The notes under the pieces: model-generated
Seen by the model: only the letters and a program-made list of their open reading frames with translations
Database searches by the model: none
Told to the model about the DNA's origin: nothing
Position numbers and translations under genes: made by a program
NCBI GenBank assembly: GCA_022036555.1
Contig: CM039120.1
Coordinates: forward strand, 14,151,291-14,215,290
Origin: Microstegium vimineum
Taxonomy: Eukaryota > Streptophyta > Magnoliopsida > Poales > Poaceae
Direction: 5' to 3'
DNA length: 64,000 bases
In this document: piece by piece, positions 42,109 to 53,293 of the stretch
Layout: each line of letters opens with the position of its first letter
Position numbering within the stretch: the first letter of the stretch is position 1

Positions 42109-42825
42109 ATGGCCTTGCCAGAGGACGTGGCGTATTGGATGCTCCTTAATGTGATTGATAACGGCAACAATGTGCGTGAGTATGTGAAGATGCGCCCTCT
42201 CTGCCAGTTCTTTCGCGACTTCTGCGATGATCCGTCAACGATTCAGCTTGTGTCCCTTCGGCGCGTCCAGGACTACTATCGTCCCTACTTCCCCTTCCTG
42301 GAGACTGCCTTCGAGCAGCGCTTCCTCGATGCCATGTTCTTTCGCGGCCTAGAGTTACTGATGCTATGGGGACAAGACCCTGTTGGGAAATTGCTGATTG
42401 GTGGAGCAGTGGCGGCTGGTGATGGTGTCGCAATGTACTTTAGGGCTATGATGCTGTTTTATGTAGATTCGGCGAACCCGAAGACGCCTATCCTCATTGG
42501 TCGCCTTGGCGGTGGTGCTCTTCCGAATGGTCGATTCTGTGATAAGGACCTTCGTGGTCTTCGGAGGCGTTCTCATGGCGATCTTCATGTCATCCAAAGG
42601 CGACGGTGGATTCATGCCCCGAAGGACATCCCAGACTTGGTGGTCGTGGTTGAGCCTCACCTTTGCGTCTGGGAAGGGTGTCGTAGCTTTAGCCCGGAGG
42701 GTAGTGACATGTCTAGGATTATCATGTACTGTAGTTTGCAGTGCCAAATTTGTCATGAGTTTGATCTCTGGACTAGGAACATTTGTAAGGTGGTCGCTTA
42801 TTGCATCAGTAGGATGAAGTTGTAA
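42109..42825 (+). CDS. F-box-like protein carried antisense in a gypsy element
   Basis: The frame is open from before the start to a TAA at 42823-42825, giving 238 residues from the ATG at 42109. The N-terminus (MALPEDVAYWMLLNVI, then VREYVKMRPLCQFFRDFC) fits an F-box: LPxD start, aliphatic core, CxxFR end. The middle (FLETAFEQRFLDAMFFRGLE, LLIGGAVAAGDGVAMYFRAM) resembles the Sel1-like helical part, and the C-terminus (EPHLCVWEGCRSFSPEG, YCSLQCQICHEFDLWTRNIC) the Cys-rich tail, of the plant At2g35280/At1g67623-like F-box family. Such proteins normally recruit substrates to SCF ubiquitin ligases; that role here is inference. It lies opposite to gag-pro, between the protease and the minus-strand 3' LTR. 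Intact length and conserved Cys/Trp positions argue against chance. An insertion of unrelated codons around residues 130-165 (GGGALPNGRFCDKDLRG region) is possible. Confidence 0.65.
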   Translation: MALPEDVAYWMLLNVIDNGNNVREYVKMRPLCQFFRDFCDDPSTIQLVSLRRVQDYYRPYFPFLETAFEQRFLDAMFFRGLELLMLWGQDPVGKLLIGGAVAAGDGVAMYFRAMMLFYVDSANPKTPILIGRLGGGALPNGRFCDKDLRGLRRRSHGDLHVIQRRRWIHAPKDIPDLVVVVEPHLCVWEGCRSFSPEGSDMSRIIMYCSLQCQICHEFDLWTRNICKVVAYCISRMKL

Positions 42826-43863
42826 TTGCTGGAATAACTTTTCTTTAGATGTTGTCTCTCCAATGTCGATCTTGTTATCATGCTCTGTTTTGCTGCAAGA
42901 CAGCGGTGATTTGTATCTCGGATACAAGTGGTCGGACGTGTAAGTGAAAACTACAAAGCTGTAATATATCCGGGCGGTGAGCTTTTGTTTCACTTGTATG
43001 TCATGTCGTGCCCGCTAGTCGTGAGCCGTAGCGATGAGTCGTTCTGCCTTGGGTCTCAAATGCTCCAGATCGTAGGGCTAGCGCCGCTTCACGCGTAGGA
43101 TACATAAGGACTCCCAAGGAGGTACGCTGCTGGCAACCCGTGGCGCAGATCGAGGGCGAACAACTCACGCACGCTTTGGATGATACCAGGGTCAGGTCCT
43201 TTTTCCGAGAGGACTAATCGTGGTGTGACTATGGCCCGTGGCGACCATTCCTACAGACACTGGACGAATAGCCATGCTGCTTGTAGAGTCGTCGACCGTA
43301 CCGTGGTCGTATATAGATTCTGGGCGCATAGCCCCATGGCGCCCGACCTAAATGACATCGTCCGGTTTATGAGGAAGTATCACTTAGGAGGTCTGTCAAC
43401 GTGGTCGTAGTGCTTAGGGTAGCTACTTCTATTCATTATGACCCATTGATAGACCAGCTTCGGGAGCTTTCTGGTTATGGCCAGGCTGTTTGGAGAAACG
43501 CCGTGTTGCGTTTTGGAGAGGTCGTCGAACACTATGGGAGTGTTTTGGAGAGGTCGTCGATCGTTAGTGGTCGCACTGTCGTGGTCGTCGTGTGTTATTG
43601 GCGTTGTTGCAATGAGGGTAGTTGTAAGTGTCTTTGGAGTGGTTAATCTACACCATGAGCGCGTCGCAAAGGTCTTTGTGCACCGTGGGCGCTTTGTGGA
43701 GATTGTCGTACGCCGTGAGCGTTTCATAACAGGTTTGGTTAGAGGAGATACAATGGAGATAAAACACCTTTATTCATTGTTTGGAGGTAGAACAGTACAA
43801 ACTTTATTGAATTAGGACTATATTAGGGCGTCTTGTATTGCCTGGAGCTATCGACCTCTCTAC

Positions 43864-46764
43864 TCATTCTCCGTCGGAGTTGGGGGTGATCGCTGCTTCT
43901 TCTGCTTCCTTCTGCTTTTTCGCGGGTGGGCTGTCGCTGCCTTCTGGGCTATACGCGTCCGGGATACAAGGCTTTTCGATGACGTTTATCGTTTGCTGTT
44001 CGCACTCGTATGCGATCTTGAGGTTGGTTCGGAGGCTGAGGATGCCTTGCTGCGTCGGGATCTTGAGCACCATGTAGGTGTAGTGCAGAACCGCCATGAG
44101 CTTGGCCAATGCTGGTCGGCCTAGTATTGTGTGGTAGGCTGTTTCAAAGTCGACGGCGATGAAGGTGATGTGTTCCACCCTGAAATGTTCTTGATTGCCG
44201 AACTGCACGGGGAGGGTGATCCGGCCTACCGGTGTTGACGCCTTGTTGGGGATGATCCCCTAGAAGGAGAAGTTCGCAGGCATGAGGTCCTTTTTGGAGT
44301 ACTCGAGTTGGCGAAAGGCATCGGCGAATATGATGTTGAGGGCACTGCCGCTGTCGACCAGTACTTTCCTGAAGCGGCACGTGGCGATGGTCGAATCAAC
44401 GATGAGCGGGAAGCGACCAGGGTACCTGAAGTCTGTCCACTTGTCTTCTCCGGAGAAGGTGATGGGCCGTTCTAACCAGTCTAGGTCGCGTGTGTCGTCC
44501 GCGCCCTCGCCTGTTGCTGCTACCGAGTAGACATCCTTGCGTACCTGGCGATGTCTCCTTTCTGCTTCAATGACCACAACGCCTCCGAAGATGGAGTACG
44601 TTGTTGATGGTGGGCGGAACTCCGGTGCTGGTGGTTCTTGATCTCTGCACTTGTCGGGATCATCCTTCTTTGCCCTCTTGTCTCCTCTTCCTTTCACCGC
44701 CTCCTCAAGGAGGTCGCAATTACGCATGGAGTGCTTGGCGTTCTTGTGTATGGGGCATGGGCCGTTGAGGATCTTGTCGTAGCTTTCGTCGTAGTTCTTT
44801 CTTGGTTTGGCGTTTGTATTAGAGACGTAACGATCGTCTCGTCTGTAATCGTACTTCTGCGGGTAGCACTCGGAGTTGCTCGATCTGTAGTCCTGGTAAT
44901 CACCAGGTCTTCCCTCGTTGCGGTAGTCTGATCGGCGATCCCTGTCCCTTCTGCGCTCCGGGGAGTGGGAGTATTGTCGCCTGGTCTCCCTGCTTCGGGC
45001 GGCGTCATCTTGGTTGGCGTAAGGATTCGCGATCGTCATTAGCTCTTCTATGGTCGTTGGTATCGTTCGTGCCAGCTTGTTTCTGAGTTCGTCGGCGCGT
45101 AAACCGTTGGAGATGATGGCGATGGCCTCTGGGGCAGAGATATCCGTGATGTTCAATTGTTTATTGGAGAAACTCCTGATGTATTCGTGGAGACTCTCGT
45201 TGCTCTTCTGGCGGACGTTTTCCAGGTCGTAACACATTCCCGGTTGGACACATGTGGCTTTGTATGTTTTAATGAAGATTTCTTTGAGCTGTTCCCAGCT
45301 ATCGATCGTGCCTTAGGGGATCTTCTGGATCCAATTGTTGGTCGTGGTCGACAGCATTACGGGGAGGTAGTTGGCCATCACATCTTGGTTTCCTCCCGAA
45401 GCATATACGGCGATCTCGTAGGTGGAGGCCCATTGCTCTGGGTTTATCTTGCCATCGTATTTGTCCACCGATGTTACCCTGAAATTCATTGGCCACCGGA
45501 CAGCGCGCAAGTGAGGGGAAAGAGGTCGCAAATTTCCAATGGGCGGTGTTGTTAGGTCACGTCGTGGATTACCGTCACGCCACGGGGATCTGCCTGAGTA
45601 CTCCCTCGGAGGGCTTCGTCGCGCCGGCTCTGGTGTTCGTTTGCGTCGCGGGTAGGCGTGTTCCTCCCCATCGCGTAGCGGAGATCTTCGCCTGTACTCC
45701 CTCGGAGGGCTACGGCATGCCTGCTCCGGCGTTCTCTCACGCCGAGCGTCGTCGCGTGCTTCACCGTCTTGTGGCGGGGATCTTTGCATGTACTCTCGTA
45801 GGGGGCTTCTGGGGCGGTTTCTACTATGAGACTGATCAGAAAATTCAGACGGGTGGGCCACCATATTCACCTAGAGCATTGTTGCTTTGAGGTGAGCTCC
45901 TATTTTCTCTGTCTCGGGCGTAGGGAGGAGTTTGGACAGCTCGCATGTTGCCGCGGCGAGGTTGGCGCTCGGAGTTGGGTATATCGGAACGTCGCCTATC
46001 CGCTCGAAGTCATTCTGGAGATTACGTCCTGGCATGCGACCACCATTTCTCTGGTCTCGCTCGCGCTGCTCACGTGCAAGTCGTTCGCGTTCGCGGTGTT
46101 CCTCGTCTCGTTTCTCTTGCTCGACACGCTCCCGTTCGCGCCGTCGTGTGCGCTCTTTGTTGCGTTGTTCCCTCGCGATGCGATCGGCCTCCGTCTCGTT
46201 GTTGCGTGGGACGCTGTCGGTGGAGACTTGAAAAACTATCCCCCCGAAACCTGGGGGGAACTCTGGGATGTCGCTGGTCGATCCGGATGAACCGGGCGTT
46301 TCGGGCCTCGTGGAGGCGACCGAGGCTGAGGAGAACGTGCCATCAAGAGATACTGCCTGGTCGGAGTCTTCGGAGACCGGGGAGATGACGACGGTGTTTA
46401 CGATGGGTGCTAGGGGAATCTGGTCGGAGATCAGTCGATGCGCTTGGCGCTGGAAGACAGCGACCTGATTACTGAGCCCATAGGGCATCATTGGGGAGGG
46501 GCGAGTGTCCCTGGTCATCGTGACCATTGTCTTCGGCGGAGACCGACGGCGGCGTGGTCGACGACCGTGGTGACCTGGGAGTCGGCGTCGCGCCGCCTGA
46601 ATGAGGTTGATGCAGCTGATGATTCCGGCGTTGGCGCGATCGACGGCGCCGATCAGGTCGTCAATGTTGACGTCCTTGCGCAGGTGGTACTTCGGTATGG
46701 CGGGATGACACGGAGATGGTGGTGAACTTACCCCGCGTGGCGCGGATCCGATGGCCCCAGACAT
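43864..46764 (-). CDS. Gag-protease of the 40281-47374 gypsy element
   Basis: The polyprotein begins near 46764 (MSGAIGSAPRGVSSPPSPCH) and passes through several frames: 46764-45871 (Arg/Glu-rich REQRNKERTRRRERERVEQE), 45870-45313 (Arg-Ser-Pro repeats SPPREYRRRSPLRDGE and the Gag core start AVRWPMNFRVTSVDKYDGKI, NPEQWASTYEIAVYA), and 45237-44260 (Gag core end MCYDLENVRQKSNESLHEYI, an RRRDRDRRSDYRNE stretch, and the protease block VLVDSGSALNIIFADAFRQL). The protease continues in 44208-43864 (EHITFIAVDFETAYHTILGR, PALAKLMAVLHYTYMVLKIP). Stops and frame changes separate the parts (for example near 45870, 45310 and 44260), so it is degenerate or partly frameshifted. No reverse transcriptase YxDD motif follows. 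Confidence 0.8.
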
Positions 46765-47425
46765 AGATCCAATCTAGATCACGGAGCCGGGCGCCGGAAG
46801 GACCATCGAATCCGGGAAGGTGACCGCTTGACAAGCCATGAAGTCGATGCACACACCCCTACCTGGCGCGCCAACTGTCGACGAAATATGCATCGCAGTC
46901 TACCTAGAGGGTACCCGCGGTAGTAGATTGTTAGGCGGAGGTGTGACAACAGCGATCAAGCGTAACACAGAGAGCGTAGACAGGATGATTTAGACAGGTT
47001 CGGGCCGGCAAACCGTCGTAATACCCTACGTCCTATGTTCTTGTGGCTAGATTGATCTCGTATATCAGGTTACAAGATCTATAGATGATCTGAGAGAGGT
47101 TATCTGGGTTTTTTCAAGGGGGAGTCCCTGCCCGCCTTATATAGTTGGGGAGCAGGGTTACAATTTCCATATCCTAACCGATTACGATCGGTTCCCTATG
47201 GCAAGGGATCCGAGTCTATATACTAGGATCTTCCTTGGCGTGCAAGTTTTCTTAGGAGTCCTTAGCGAGCACGACAGGTTGGTCGCGTGCCGCAAGGCCT
47301 CGTAGGCTGGGTCGTCTCCTGGTCGGCAGGCCCAAAAAGGTCCCTGGGGATATGCCGAGGTTATATCCCCAACAAACGTGCGCAACTCTAACAAATGTGT
47401 GTGTGTTTTGGACGGTTTTGTGCAG

Positions 47426-47568
47426 CGTGGTGGTACAAGACGGAGTCTCCTATCTCATATCTCCTACAACTAAAAAGAACAAGGATAAGACTTTCAGCGT
47501 GCCGCAAAAACTTTCGTGCGGCAGGGCGTTGGGCGTGCGACCTGTGTATGTCCGCGTCGACAGCCTCC
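47426..47568 (+). pseudogene. Nitrate reductase exon 2 stub and chimeric junction
   Basis: Right after the acceptor GTGCAG the sequence encodes WWYKTES, matching WWYKPEY of nitrate reductase for about 20 bp, then switches abruptly to a stretch containing TCCTACAACTAAAAAGAACA and a second acceptor-like ACTTTCAG (about 47497). The GH32 fragment follows. The breakpoint without an intervening element end suggests gene-fragment fusion during capture. Confidence 0.55.
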
Positions 47569-47569
47569 A

Positions 47570-47787
47570 CCCACTTTCACGGTCTGCACTTTCACGGTCT
47601 GCTGGTGATAGCCTCCGCCGACCTACGGGAGCACACCGCCGTCTTCTTCTGGGTGTTCAGGGGGGCGGCACGATGGCAGACACTGGCTTCTCATGTGCAC
47701 CGACCTGACGAGGTCGTCCACGAGGATAGGCGTGTACAAGGCGACGTACGGAGGATTCGTGGACGTCGATGCTGAGAACCACATGGT
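47570..47787 (+). pseudogene. GH32 fragment (vacuolar invertase / fructan exohydrolase C-terminal domain)
   Basis: GH32 enzymes hydrolyse sucrose or fructans in vacuole or cell wall. The fragment encodes FHGLLVIASADLREHTAVFF then WVFR and, after a frameshift near 47665, LLMCTDLTRSSTRIGVYKAT then YGGFVDVDAEN, blocks of the C-terminal beta-sandwich domain. A 15-bp tandem duplication (CACTTTCACGGTCTG twice, about 47573-47602) sits at its start. The catalytic five-bladed propeller is absent. It breaks off at AENHMV, 90 bp before the putative Helitron end. Confidence 0.75.
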
Positions 47788-47844
47788 TTTACAATAATGT
47801 TATATTATGGTGCGATATATGTGTTCTTAGTATAAAAGTTTTTT

Positions 47845-47877
47845 TATCCCGTAGCAACGCACAGGCACGATGCTAGT
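47845..47877 (+). mobile_element. Putative Helitron 3' terminus
   Basis: CCCGTAGCAACGCACAGG can form a short stem (CCCGT with ACAGG, one mismatch) about 10 nt before GCTAG followed by T, matching the Helitron layout of a hairpin before CTRR with insertion next to T. Helitrons lack TIRs and target duplications and commonly carry gene fragments with introns, which fits the nitrate reductase and GH32 pieces just upstream. The 5' TC end was not found and may lie in or before the gap at 39699. Confidence 0.45.
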
Positions 47878-47879
47878 TA

Positions 47880-48508
47880 ATTAATTAATTAATTAATTAT
47901 GATACCTAACCTTTGTTATTTGCAGTAAAAAAACGCATGCCACATAGGTTCCTTACCGAATGTCAATGATTGCGGTCGTTAGATCCACCCGCTTTCCTCT
48001 CTGACTTGGTTGGGTTCAGCTGGTGCTCCTCCTTGAGCTCCCGCTGCTCCTCCCGGGCACGTCGAGCAGCGTTGTGAGCGTTCTTCTTTTCTTTACCACA
48101 AGTTGCGCAGTGAGGACACTTGAACGGCCTACTTTGGCAGCGACCTTTCCCGGAGGGAACCCGGAGTTTTCCCCGTGCCAATTTTACACGCACTGATTTT
48201 CGACGGGTCCCCGCTCGAGTCGATTTGGCATCACGTGGCACGGGTGTACCGGCCTCGTAGGACCTGGGATTTGACTTGGTGATTTGCCTCTTCTCCTCTG
48301 TCTCAGCCCCTCTGCCCCGCCTCGACTCTCCTCCATCGCCGCCCCTCCGCCCTCGACCCGTCCCCTTCCGAGCCGCCATCGTCCCGTCCCCTTCCGAGCC
48401 ACCGTCGTCCCCTTCCAAGCCGTCATCGTCCCTGCCTCCACATCGATTGTCATCCCCTCGCCGGAGAGACACGTGACCGCCACAACTGTTGGAAGCTCCT
48501 AGCTCCAA
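47880..48508 (-). other. Unassigned minus-strand open frame in GC-rich DNA
   Basis: A 181-codon minus-strand frame (48508-47963) is Gly/Arg/Asp-rich at its start and has a Cys cluster (CPHCATCGKEKKNAHNAA) and a charged helix (EEQRELKEEHQ) near its end. I do not recognise it. The Cys cluster is suggestive of a zinc site, but the rest is low-complexity and may be a 5' UTR read backwards. Confidence 0.2.
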
Positions 48509-50533
48509 GATCCACTCTAGTTCTGTATGGTTATGTTGTAGAGTGTCGAATTCAAGTGAACATCTGCCTAGATTGTTGTCATCATCTGTAACGTGCTTGT
48601 TATATGGTAGATCCAGTTTGCTTGACCCGATCTAGTTGATTTAGGGTTCACTAAATTTTTGTTTTACAGGTTCCAAAATATAGTGGATCTAGGGTTTCGG
48701 TAGATTATTCTCAGGTTTACTAGTTCCAGTAGTGTGATCGATTTTATTGTTTCTTGAATTTCTTGTTTATAGCACTAACTGGTTCCGGTAGATCCAGTTT
48801 ACTGGTTCATGAATGCACTTGTTGCTACTAGCTTCGGTAGTATGATGCAGAGGCCAAGTGATACTCTTGAGCTACAACTGATTGTACATAATAATTTCAA
48901 TTTAACTAATAGGTTGGTACCTTTACACAATCCAGTGAAACTGAATGCTATTTGGTGTACATCTAGTTTGGCTGCTAGAACAGAATGAGCTTGTGCATTG
49001 CTTTTTTATGGTTGATACACTGAATAACCTTCTATATAAAAAAATCATGTAATCAAAAACAAAAAAAAAAATCAATAATGACCTTCTATTAAATTCTTCT
49101 TGTGTATCAGTTTTCTTTTTTATGGTCTCATGTAGGTCCCCTTGTAGAGAGATAGCGGAACACCTCTTACCCTCTGGGGTTGGGTAGCTTTCATATATAT
49201 AGTCATACATGACTTGATTACAAGTAAACACAATTACATAAGACCCCCTAGGATATATTACAATTATATATCTAACACTCCTGTACTTTTCCTGTCCCCT
49301 GTTCTTATGATATGTTTTGTGTGTTACCTTTTTCTGTCTCACAGATACATGTGCTCATTCTAGTGTAGAGTTGTTTGTGCAGTAAACTAAGTGCTCTCTA
49401 TTTCTCTGTTTATCTCTCTATTTCTCTATTTTTTCTGTCTTGTTTAGTTTAGTTTGACCCCTTTTGACTTTGTTTGAGGATATTTTGATGGTGCTTAGAA
49501 AGGGGTGACATACAGGACACAACAGGAAATGGGAGGGAAAAATCTTGCATGTCCCTGAAGCTTTAGCATTCTTAAGATGAATCATCATGTTGTTAGAAAG
49601 CAGAACATCACTTCTGAATTTCATGTACTCGTAGAAGGGATTCTTTCATTCTCTCTCTGTTTACTAGTAGTACACTACTAGTGATCGTACACTACTAGCT
49701 TCTCTGCACGACTTGGATTTCACTAGCTGCGTTTGAGATTTTTACATGCTCTTTGATTAGTCGGCTGCCTGACATGAATCTGTACTGGTTGTAGTTGGTA
49801 GTGGTTCCTTTGCTTGCTATGCTACTGGTTGTAGTTGGTAGTGGTTCCTATGCTACTGGTATGAGGATGCTACTATGCGCCTTTACTGTCAATAGTTTGG
49901 TGCATAAATAACTGAATTGCAAGTATAAGCTTTCATTAGTACCAGTATAATTTAATTTTTAAACTTTAAAAAGAAAGGTATATTTTTAACATTTGTTCTT
50001 TAAATTGTAGGGTCATTGGAATTATACTCCCTGCACCAAGTGGAGAACTCTTAGACATTTTGTGTAAATAGTTGGTAGGGCTGCCCTAAAGAGGTATGGA
50101 CTATGGACTATATGGACTTCTAGTATATGCCCTGACATCTCTGTTGGACCTACTTGGGTTCTATTAAATGAGTGATTCTTATTCAGTTATTCTAATTGAT
50201 GGCTCTTATTTTGCATAGTCTAGACTCAAGCTAATGTGCCTCAAGCAAGAGTCTGCATTGTTACTTTCTACTCCTGTCCATTTTGCTAGGTTTGCTCATA
50301 GTTCTCTCTGTAGTACAAATCTTGCTATATGTACAATATGTGTCGGCCTTTTTTTATCTTGTGATAGAGAGGTGAGTGAGCCTGTTTGTTTTGTCCATTT
50401 CATGTGTAGAGGGATAAAGGAGATGAATGCAACTCACTAGTTCATGATATGAAATGTGTAGCAAGAATGACACTACATTTTTCTGTTGCTTATTCTCTTG
50501 TAACTGACCATTATTTCCCTTTGTGTTACTTGT
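48509..50533. other. AT-rich intergenic DNA
   Basis: About 2 kb without a supported gene, containing one short solo LTR (49143-49277), a duplicated TACTGGTTGTAGTTGGTAGT block (about 49785 and 49825) and a palindromic ACTAGTAGTACACTACTAGT stretch (about 49661). Confidence 0.4.
49143..49277 (-). mobile_element. Short solo LTR, 135 bp (TRIM-like or small copia)
   Basis: Bounded by TGTAGAGAGATAG and ATATCTAACA (TG...CA), with a near target duplication CCCCT / CTCCT (4 of 5). On the minus strand it begins TGTTAGATATATAATTG and holds a TATATATA promoter-like stretch. Size and TATA content fit a short LTR. No partner LTR found nearby. Confidence 0.5.
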
Positions 50534-51797
50534 TGTAAGTGCATTCGCCCCCTATGTGTGGATTTTGGATAATTGATAACAATCAAATTAGGGACTAACA
50601 TGCTTCTCTAAGTATATTCACAGGTGTTAGTCCATTGATAAATTGAAACGATGAAATATGGTGATTGAAGCACCCCAAATTCCACTATGAAAAGCGGCCC
50701 ATCTCAAGTGCTAAAGAGTTTATACTTTTGAATTGAGTTATAGGAAAAGCCGCACTACCAAGAGGGATACAAATTGGACTAGCTAGAAGTGGGTAAGAGT
50801 GCTCAAGTTATTAGTATAGAGATGCTTGAGAGACGCCGTGAAGAATAGATCCTTGGAAGGTGCGTTGTGCTATCAGCAGAGCTACCGGTAGTACCGGTTC
50901 CACCCACCGGTAGTACTGGTGAGGGATCGGTAGTACCGGTCAACAGCTAGTTGTACCGGTAGTGCTTTTTCCCGCCCAGCCTTGGCGGCTGTCTTTTACA
51001 CAGTCGGTAGTACCGATCCCGCCTCACCGGTAGTACCGGTGTGGACCGGTAGTACCGGTCAACTACCGGTAGTACCGGTAGTGCTTTTCCCGCACGCCTT
51101 CAGGGCTCATCTCCAAGCATTGACTCACCTCCTCTCTCTCTCTCTCTCCCTCTTGCTCTACAACTTCGATTCTTGTAAGATTAGAGCGAGGCAAGTGAGA
51201 TTGGGTGCGGAGAACTTCGATCTACAACTTGAGCACTTGGATTCATCTTCTAGCCGGTTGGATTTGTGTTTGTTACTCTTGGGTTCTTGGAACCCTAGCC
51301 GGCTAGGCGTTCTTCGTGGTTGCCCGTGTTGTTCTACTTGTGAGGGCACCCCGAATCGTTTGTATCACCTCTTTGATTCTTAGTGGAAACCTCGGGCTAA
51401 CCTTTGTGGTTGCTTTGAGAGAGGCAAGGAGGTGGAAGAGACTCCGACCTTTGTGGTCACCTCAACAACGGGGACGTAGGTGCTCCTTGTGTGGAGACCG
51501 AACCTCGGATTAAATATTGTGTCTCGCGTGCTTGCTCTTATTCCTTTCATATACTTTGTGCTATCTCTTGTTCTTCGTGTTCTTCCTCTCCCTCTTCGTT
51601 CTTAGGGTTGGAAGAGCCGATCTACGATTTGGTGAAGGAGCAAGACAAGGGGAGTCCATCTACCACCTCTACATCACCTAAGGATAGTAAGGAATTAGTG
51701 GATCTAAAATCTAAGTTGAATTCATTCGAGATTTGCTAGTTCCCGTAGGAACCGGTAGTACCGGTCCACCACCCTCTAGGCTAATTAGGTCCTTTCA
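50534..51797 (+). mobile_element. 5' LTR of SIRE-type copia element
   Basis: It starts TGTAAGTGCATTCGCCCC (or 3 bp earlier) and ends GGTCCTTTCA, followed at 51799 by the primer-binding site TTGGTATCAAAGC, one base from the standard initiator-Met tRNA match. It contains a dense group of ACCGGT palindromes in the form ACCGGTAGTACCGGT (about 50880-51090, and again near 51755). No TSD can be tested because the 3' LTR is outside or missing. Confidence 0.8.
50880..51092. repeat. ACCGGTAGTACCGGT palindrome cluster in copia LTR
   Basis: ACCGGT occurs about eleven times in 210 bp, often as pairs spaced by AGT, giving near-palindromic ACCGGTAGTACCGGT. Two more pairs lie near the LTR end and a second cluster is in the internal region at 59850-60010. 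Confidence 0.85.
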
Positions 51798-51862
51798 ATT
51801 GGTATCAAAGCAAGGTTCCTCTCTCATACGCTTTACCGCGTGAGGAAACATAATTGGTCAAG

Positions 51863-53218
51863 ATGGATGAAGTCGCAATAAGTCAACTAGTCGAGCAACT
51901 CACCGCCAAGATCACCATCAAGATGCAAGAGCAACAACAAGCGCAAATGAACAAGATGCAAGAAGAACTTGACAAGATGAAGGAGGTCTTGAGCAAGAAA
52001 GTTGAAGATGCGGAAAGTATGAATGAGAAAGAGGCACAAGGTGGTGGAAATGAAGAAAAGTCACCCAAGGGCTTTGCTAGAATTCAATACGATTATTCAT
52101 CTTCAAGCAAAGGCCGCAACACTCATCTACCTATCATCAACCCCGGCAAGCCTCCTATGTTTGATGGAGTTAGATACACTGATTGGTCTCATAGGATGAA
52201 GCTACATATTATTGCCGCAAGATGTTGGGAAGTTGTGGATGTTGGTGTAAGGATTCCGGAAGAAGGAAGTGAGATGACATCGGAGGATTACATGGAGATG
52301 CAATTCAATGCTACAACAGCATCCTTGATATTGCAATGCCTTACTCTAGAAGATAACAACAAGGTTAATGGGCTAGAGAGTGCAAAGCTCATTTGGGATA
52401 CTTTGAAGGTATCATATGAAGGAGATAAGAGTGTAAGAGTTGGAATGATTGAACTATTACAAGGCAATATTGAGAACTTCACTTGGAATGAAGATGAAAC
52501 CACCCAAGATATGTTTGATAGATTCATGACATTGGTCTATAGAATAAGAGCTCTTGGTTCAAACCGATGGGATGATAATTACACCGCAAGAAAATTGTGT
52601 TGAGTGTATAGAAAGAAGAACTCTTTACTTGCCTCCGTTATAATGGAGAGAGACAACTATGATACAATAACTCCTCAAGATATTCTTGCAAAGTTGAAGC
52701 ATCATGAAGTGCTAGATGATGAAGCTAAGCAAGTTGTGGGACAAAAGAAGAGTGTTGCTCTTAAGGCTTCTCAAGATAGTGGATCTAGCCGATGCAACGA
52801 AAGACATGACAATGAAGATAGTAGTGACAATGAAGAAGATGAAGAACTTGATAATGATCAAGCCTTCTTAGTGAGAAACTTCAAGAAGATTTTGTTGAAA
52901 AAGAAAGAGAAGATGAGAAGTAGTGGAAGCAAGCCTTACAAGAAGAGATTTTGCTATGGTTGTGGGGATGATAATCATTTCATTGATGATTGTCCGAAAG
53001 AGAAGAAGAACAAGCAATGGAACAACAATGACAAGGATAGAAGGTACAAGGGCAAGAAAAGAGGTGAAGCTCATCTTGGTGAAGGATGGGAATCAAGTGA
53101 TGAAAGCGATGATGACACTCAAGAGAAGAAGAAGGGTGTTGCCAATATAGCATTGCAAGAATCTTCTTCACCCATCATCAACAAAAGGGCTTCATCAACT
53201 TCGCTCTTCCCCACCTAG
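51863..53218 (+). pseudogene. Copia gag, N-terminal part
   Basis: From ATG 51863: MDEVAISQLVEQLTAKI, a Gln/Lys coiled coil, the UBN2-type Gag core (KPPMFDGVRYTDWSHRMKLH, LILQCLTLEDNNKVNGLESA, LIWDTLKVSYEG), and after an in-frame TGA at 52601-52603 the rest (YDTITPQDILAKLKHHEVLD, then a CCHC knuckle CYGCGDDNHFIDDC at about 52960). A frame change near 53215 leads into PTCVMAKGDKVPP, which continues across the solo LTR at 55314. The product would package element RNA. Confidence 0.85.
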
Positions 53219-53293
53219 ACTTTTCGCAAACCTCATTGACAATGACCATCACACTCCTACGTGCGTCATGGCAAAAGGAGATAAGGTACCACC

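Larger units (their letters stand above)
40281..47374 (-). mobile_element. Non-autonomous gypsy element with gag-protease and an antisense F-box-like ORF
   Basis: LTRs are 40281-40778 and 46876-47374 (about 498 bp), starting TGTCGAC and ending CCCCAACA, with target duplication AACGT (40276-40280 and 47375-47379). Minus orientation: next to the 46876 LTR is TTGGCGCGCCAGGTAGGGG (complement of 46856-46875 region), the primer-binding position; next to the 40778 end is GCTCGGGGACT, the polypurine position. Gag-Pro ORFs run 46764-43864 on the minus strand; no RT, RNase H or integrase is seen. About 3 kb at the minus-strand 3' side carries a plus-strand ORF with its own TATA box. The LTRs differ at scattered positions, so the insertion is not brand new. 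Confidence 0.92.

Noticed and set aside
42364..42993. 209-codon minus-strand frame opposite the F-box-like ORF
   Set aside because: No domain or Gag/Pol similarity; composition is the complement of the plus-strand ORF, which has the better-supported motifs.
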